Below are positions 14,061-14,299 of a stretch of 14,299 nt of DNA, piece after piece. Origin of the DNA: CAZVAO01 sp964625175 (GTDB lineage Bacteria > Bacillota > UBA994 > PWPR01); assembly GCA_964625175.1 (NCBI GenBank), contig CAZVAO010000060.1:1-14299 (forward strand), written 5' to 3'. Position numbers and translations under genes: made by a program. Numbering within the stretch: position 1 is the stretch's first letter; each line of letters starts with the position of its first letter. The notes below the pieces were generated by a model that was given only the letters and a program-made list of their open reading frames with translations, searched no databases and had not been told where the DNA came from.

Positions 14061-14246
14061 TTCCAAATATTTGTATTGTTCAAATATACCAAAGTTCACA
14101 TCTTCTTCACTTAAGTGAAAGCGTGACGATCTCAACGGCTTTTTTCTTGCTTATTCATGAGACGATTCATGAATAAATGTATGAGGATTTTGTTAGCAGA
14201 ATTTTAGCTCTTTAAAATAAGGTCTCCCACTCACGCTGTCAAACTT

Positions 14247-14299
14247 CTATTCCCCTCCAATAATCTCCTTAACCCGACCGACAACACCACCCTCGAGCA
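14247..14299 (-). CDS. C-terminal tail of a gene entering the window
   Basis: From the window edge this frame encodes LEGGVVGRVKEIIGGE and then TAG at 14249-14247. The other two frames meet stops after 9 and 22 codons. The composition looks like a real protein end, but 16 residues are too few to identify it. Confidence 0.4.
   Translation of the reverse strand, partial: LEGGVVGRVKEIIGGE

Larger units (their letters stand above)
13955..14246. other. Intergenic region with promoter, terminator and inverted repeat
   Basis: No confident gene. On the minus strand two short frames are open: one of 18 codons (MQLTHKTICGG...) after the -10 at 14026, and one ending at 14052 (SEEDVNFGIFEQYKYLEEV) that lacks an ATG. 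It also holds a 10-bp perfect inverted repeat, TTATTCATGA/TCATGAATAA, at 14151-14176. Confidence 0.45.

Noticed and set aside
13862..14176. 104-codon plus-strand frame opposite the membrane-protein start
   Set aside because: It is Phe/Leu/His-rich antisense sequence covering a promoter, a terminator and part of a supported gene.

Overview
The window looks like chromosomal DNA from a low-GC, Gram-positive, probably anaerobic Firmicute (Clostridia-like). This is inferred from AT-rich intergenic DNA, strong AGGAGG-type ribosome binding sites with some GTG starts, several Sec/lipobox lipoproteins, and a copper-amine-oxidase-N-terminal ('stalk') surface protein. It is draft sequence: two runs of exactly 100 N (3959-4058 and 8272-8371) are scaffold placeholders of unknown true size, and each interrupts genes. 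Nearly all genes are on the minus strand.

Layout by falling minus-strand coordinate. At 14299-14247 is the C-terminal tail of an unidentified gene. At 13954-13361 is a two-helix membrane protein of a conserved uncharacterised type. At 12953-10683 are two exported proteins: a stalk-domain protein with a duplicated module and coiled coil, and a lipoprotein made of three 79-residue repeats. At 10379-9355 a TetR regulator and a Cys-rich DUF3795 protein form an operon whose promoter carries a clear palindrome. At 9160-8900 there is a hairpin-rich stretch that may encode a small RNA. At 8827-8173 are a small hypothetical gene and two genes cut by the second gap. At 7722-6826 is a two-domain GNAT acetyltransferase. 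At 6050-6457 an OsmC-like protein lies on the plus strand.

The best-defined system is the operon at 5824-1372: binding lipoprotein, ATPase (broken by the first gap), fused two-domain permease and PP2C-type protein phosphatase. Its last three genes are spaced by 2 bases or overlap by 1, so the phosphatase is almost certainly co-translated with the importer. The importer belongs to the ferric-iron / 2-aminoethylphosphonate / sugar-phosphate superfamily. Its binding protein lacks the Tyr-Tyr pair of ferric-binding proteins, so the substrate is open. At the low-coordinate end, a GrpB/UPF0157 protein precedes a lipoprotein esterase that runs off the window.

I saw no rRNA, tRNA, CRISPR array, prophage or intact insertion sequence. 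No region is unmistakably a new system. The most unusual points are the phosphatase-coupled importer, the 79-residue repeat lipoprotein beside the stalk protein, a 100-bp nested inverted repeat at 10491-10590, and the gap-truncated pair at 8173-8578.
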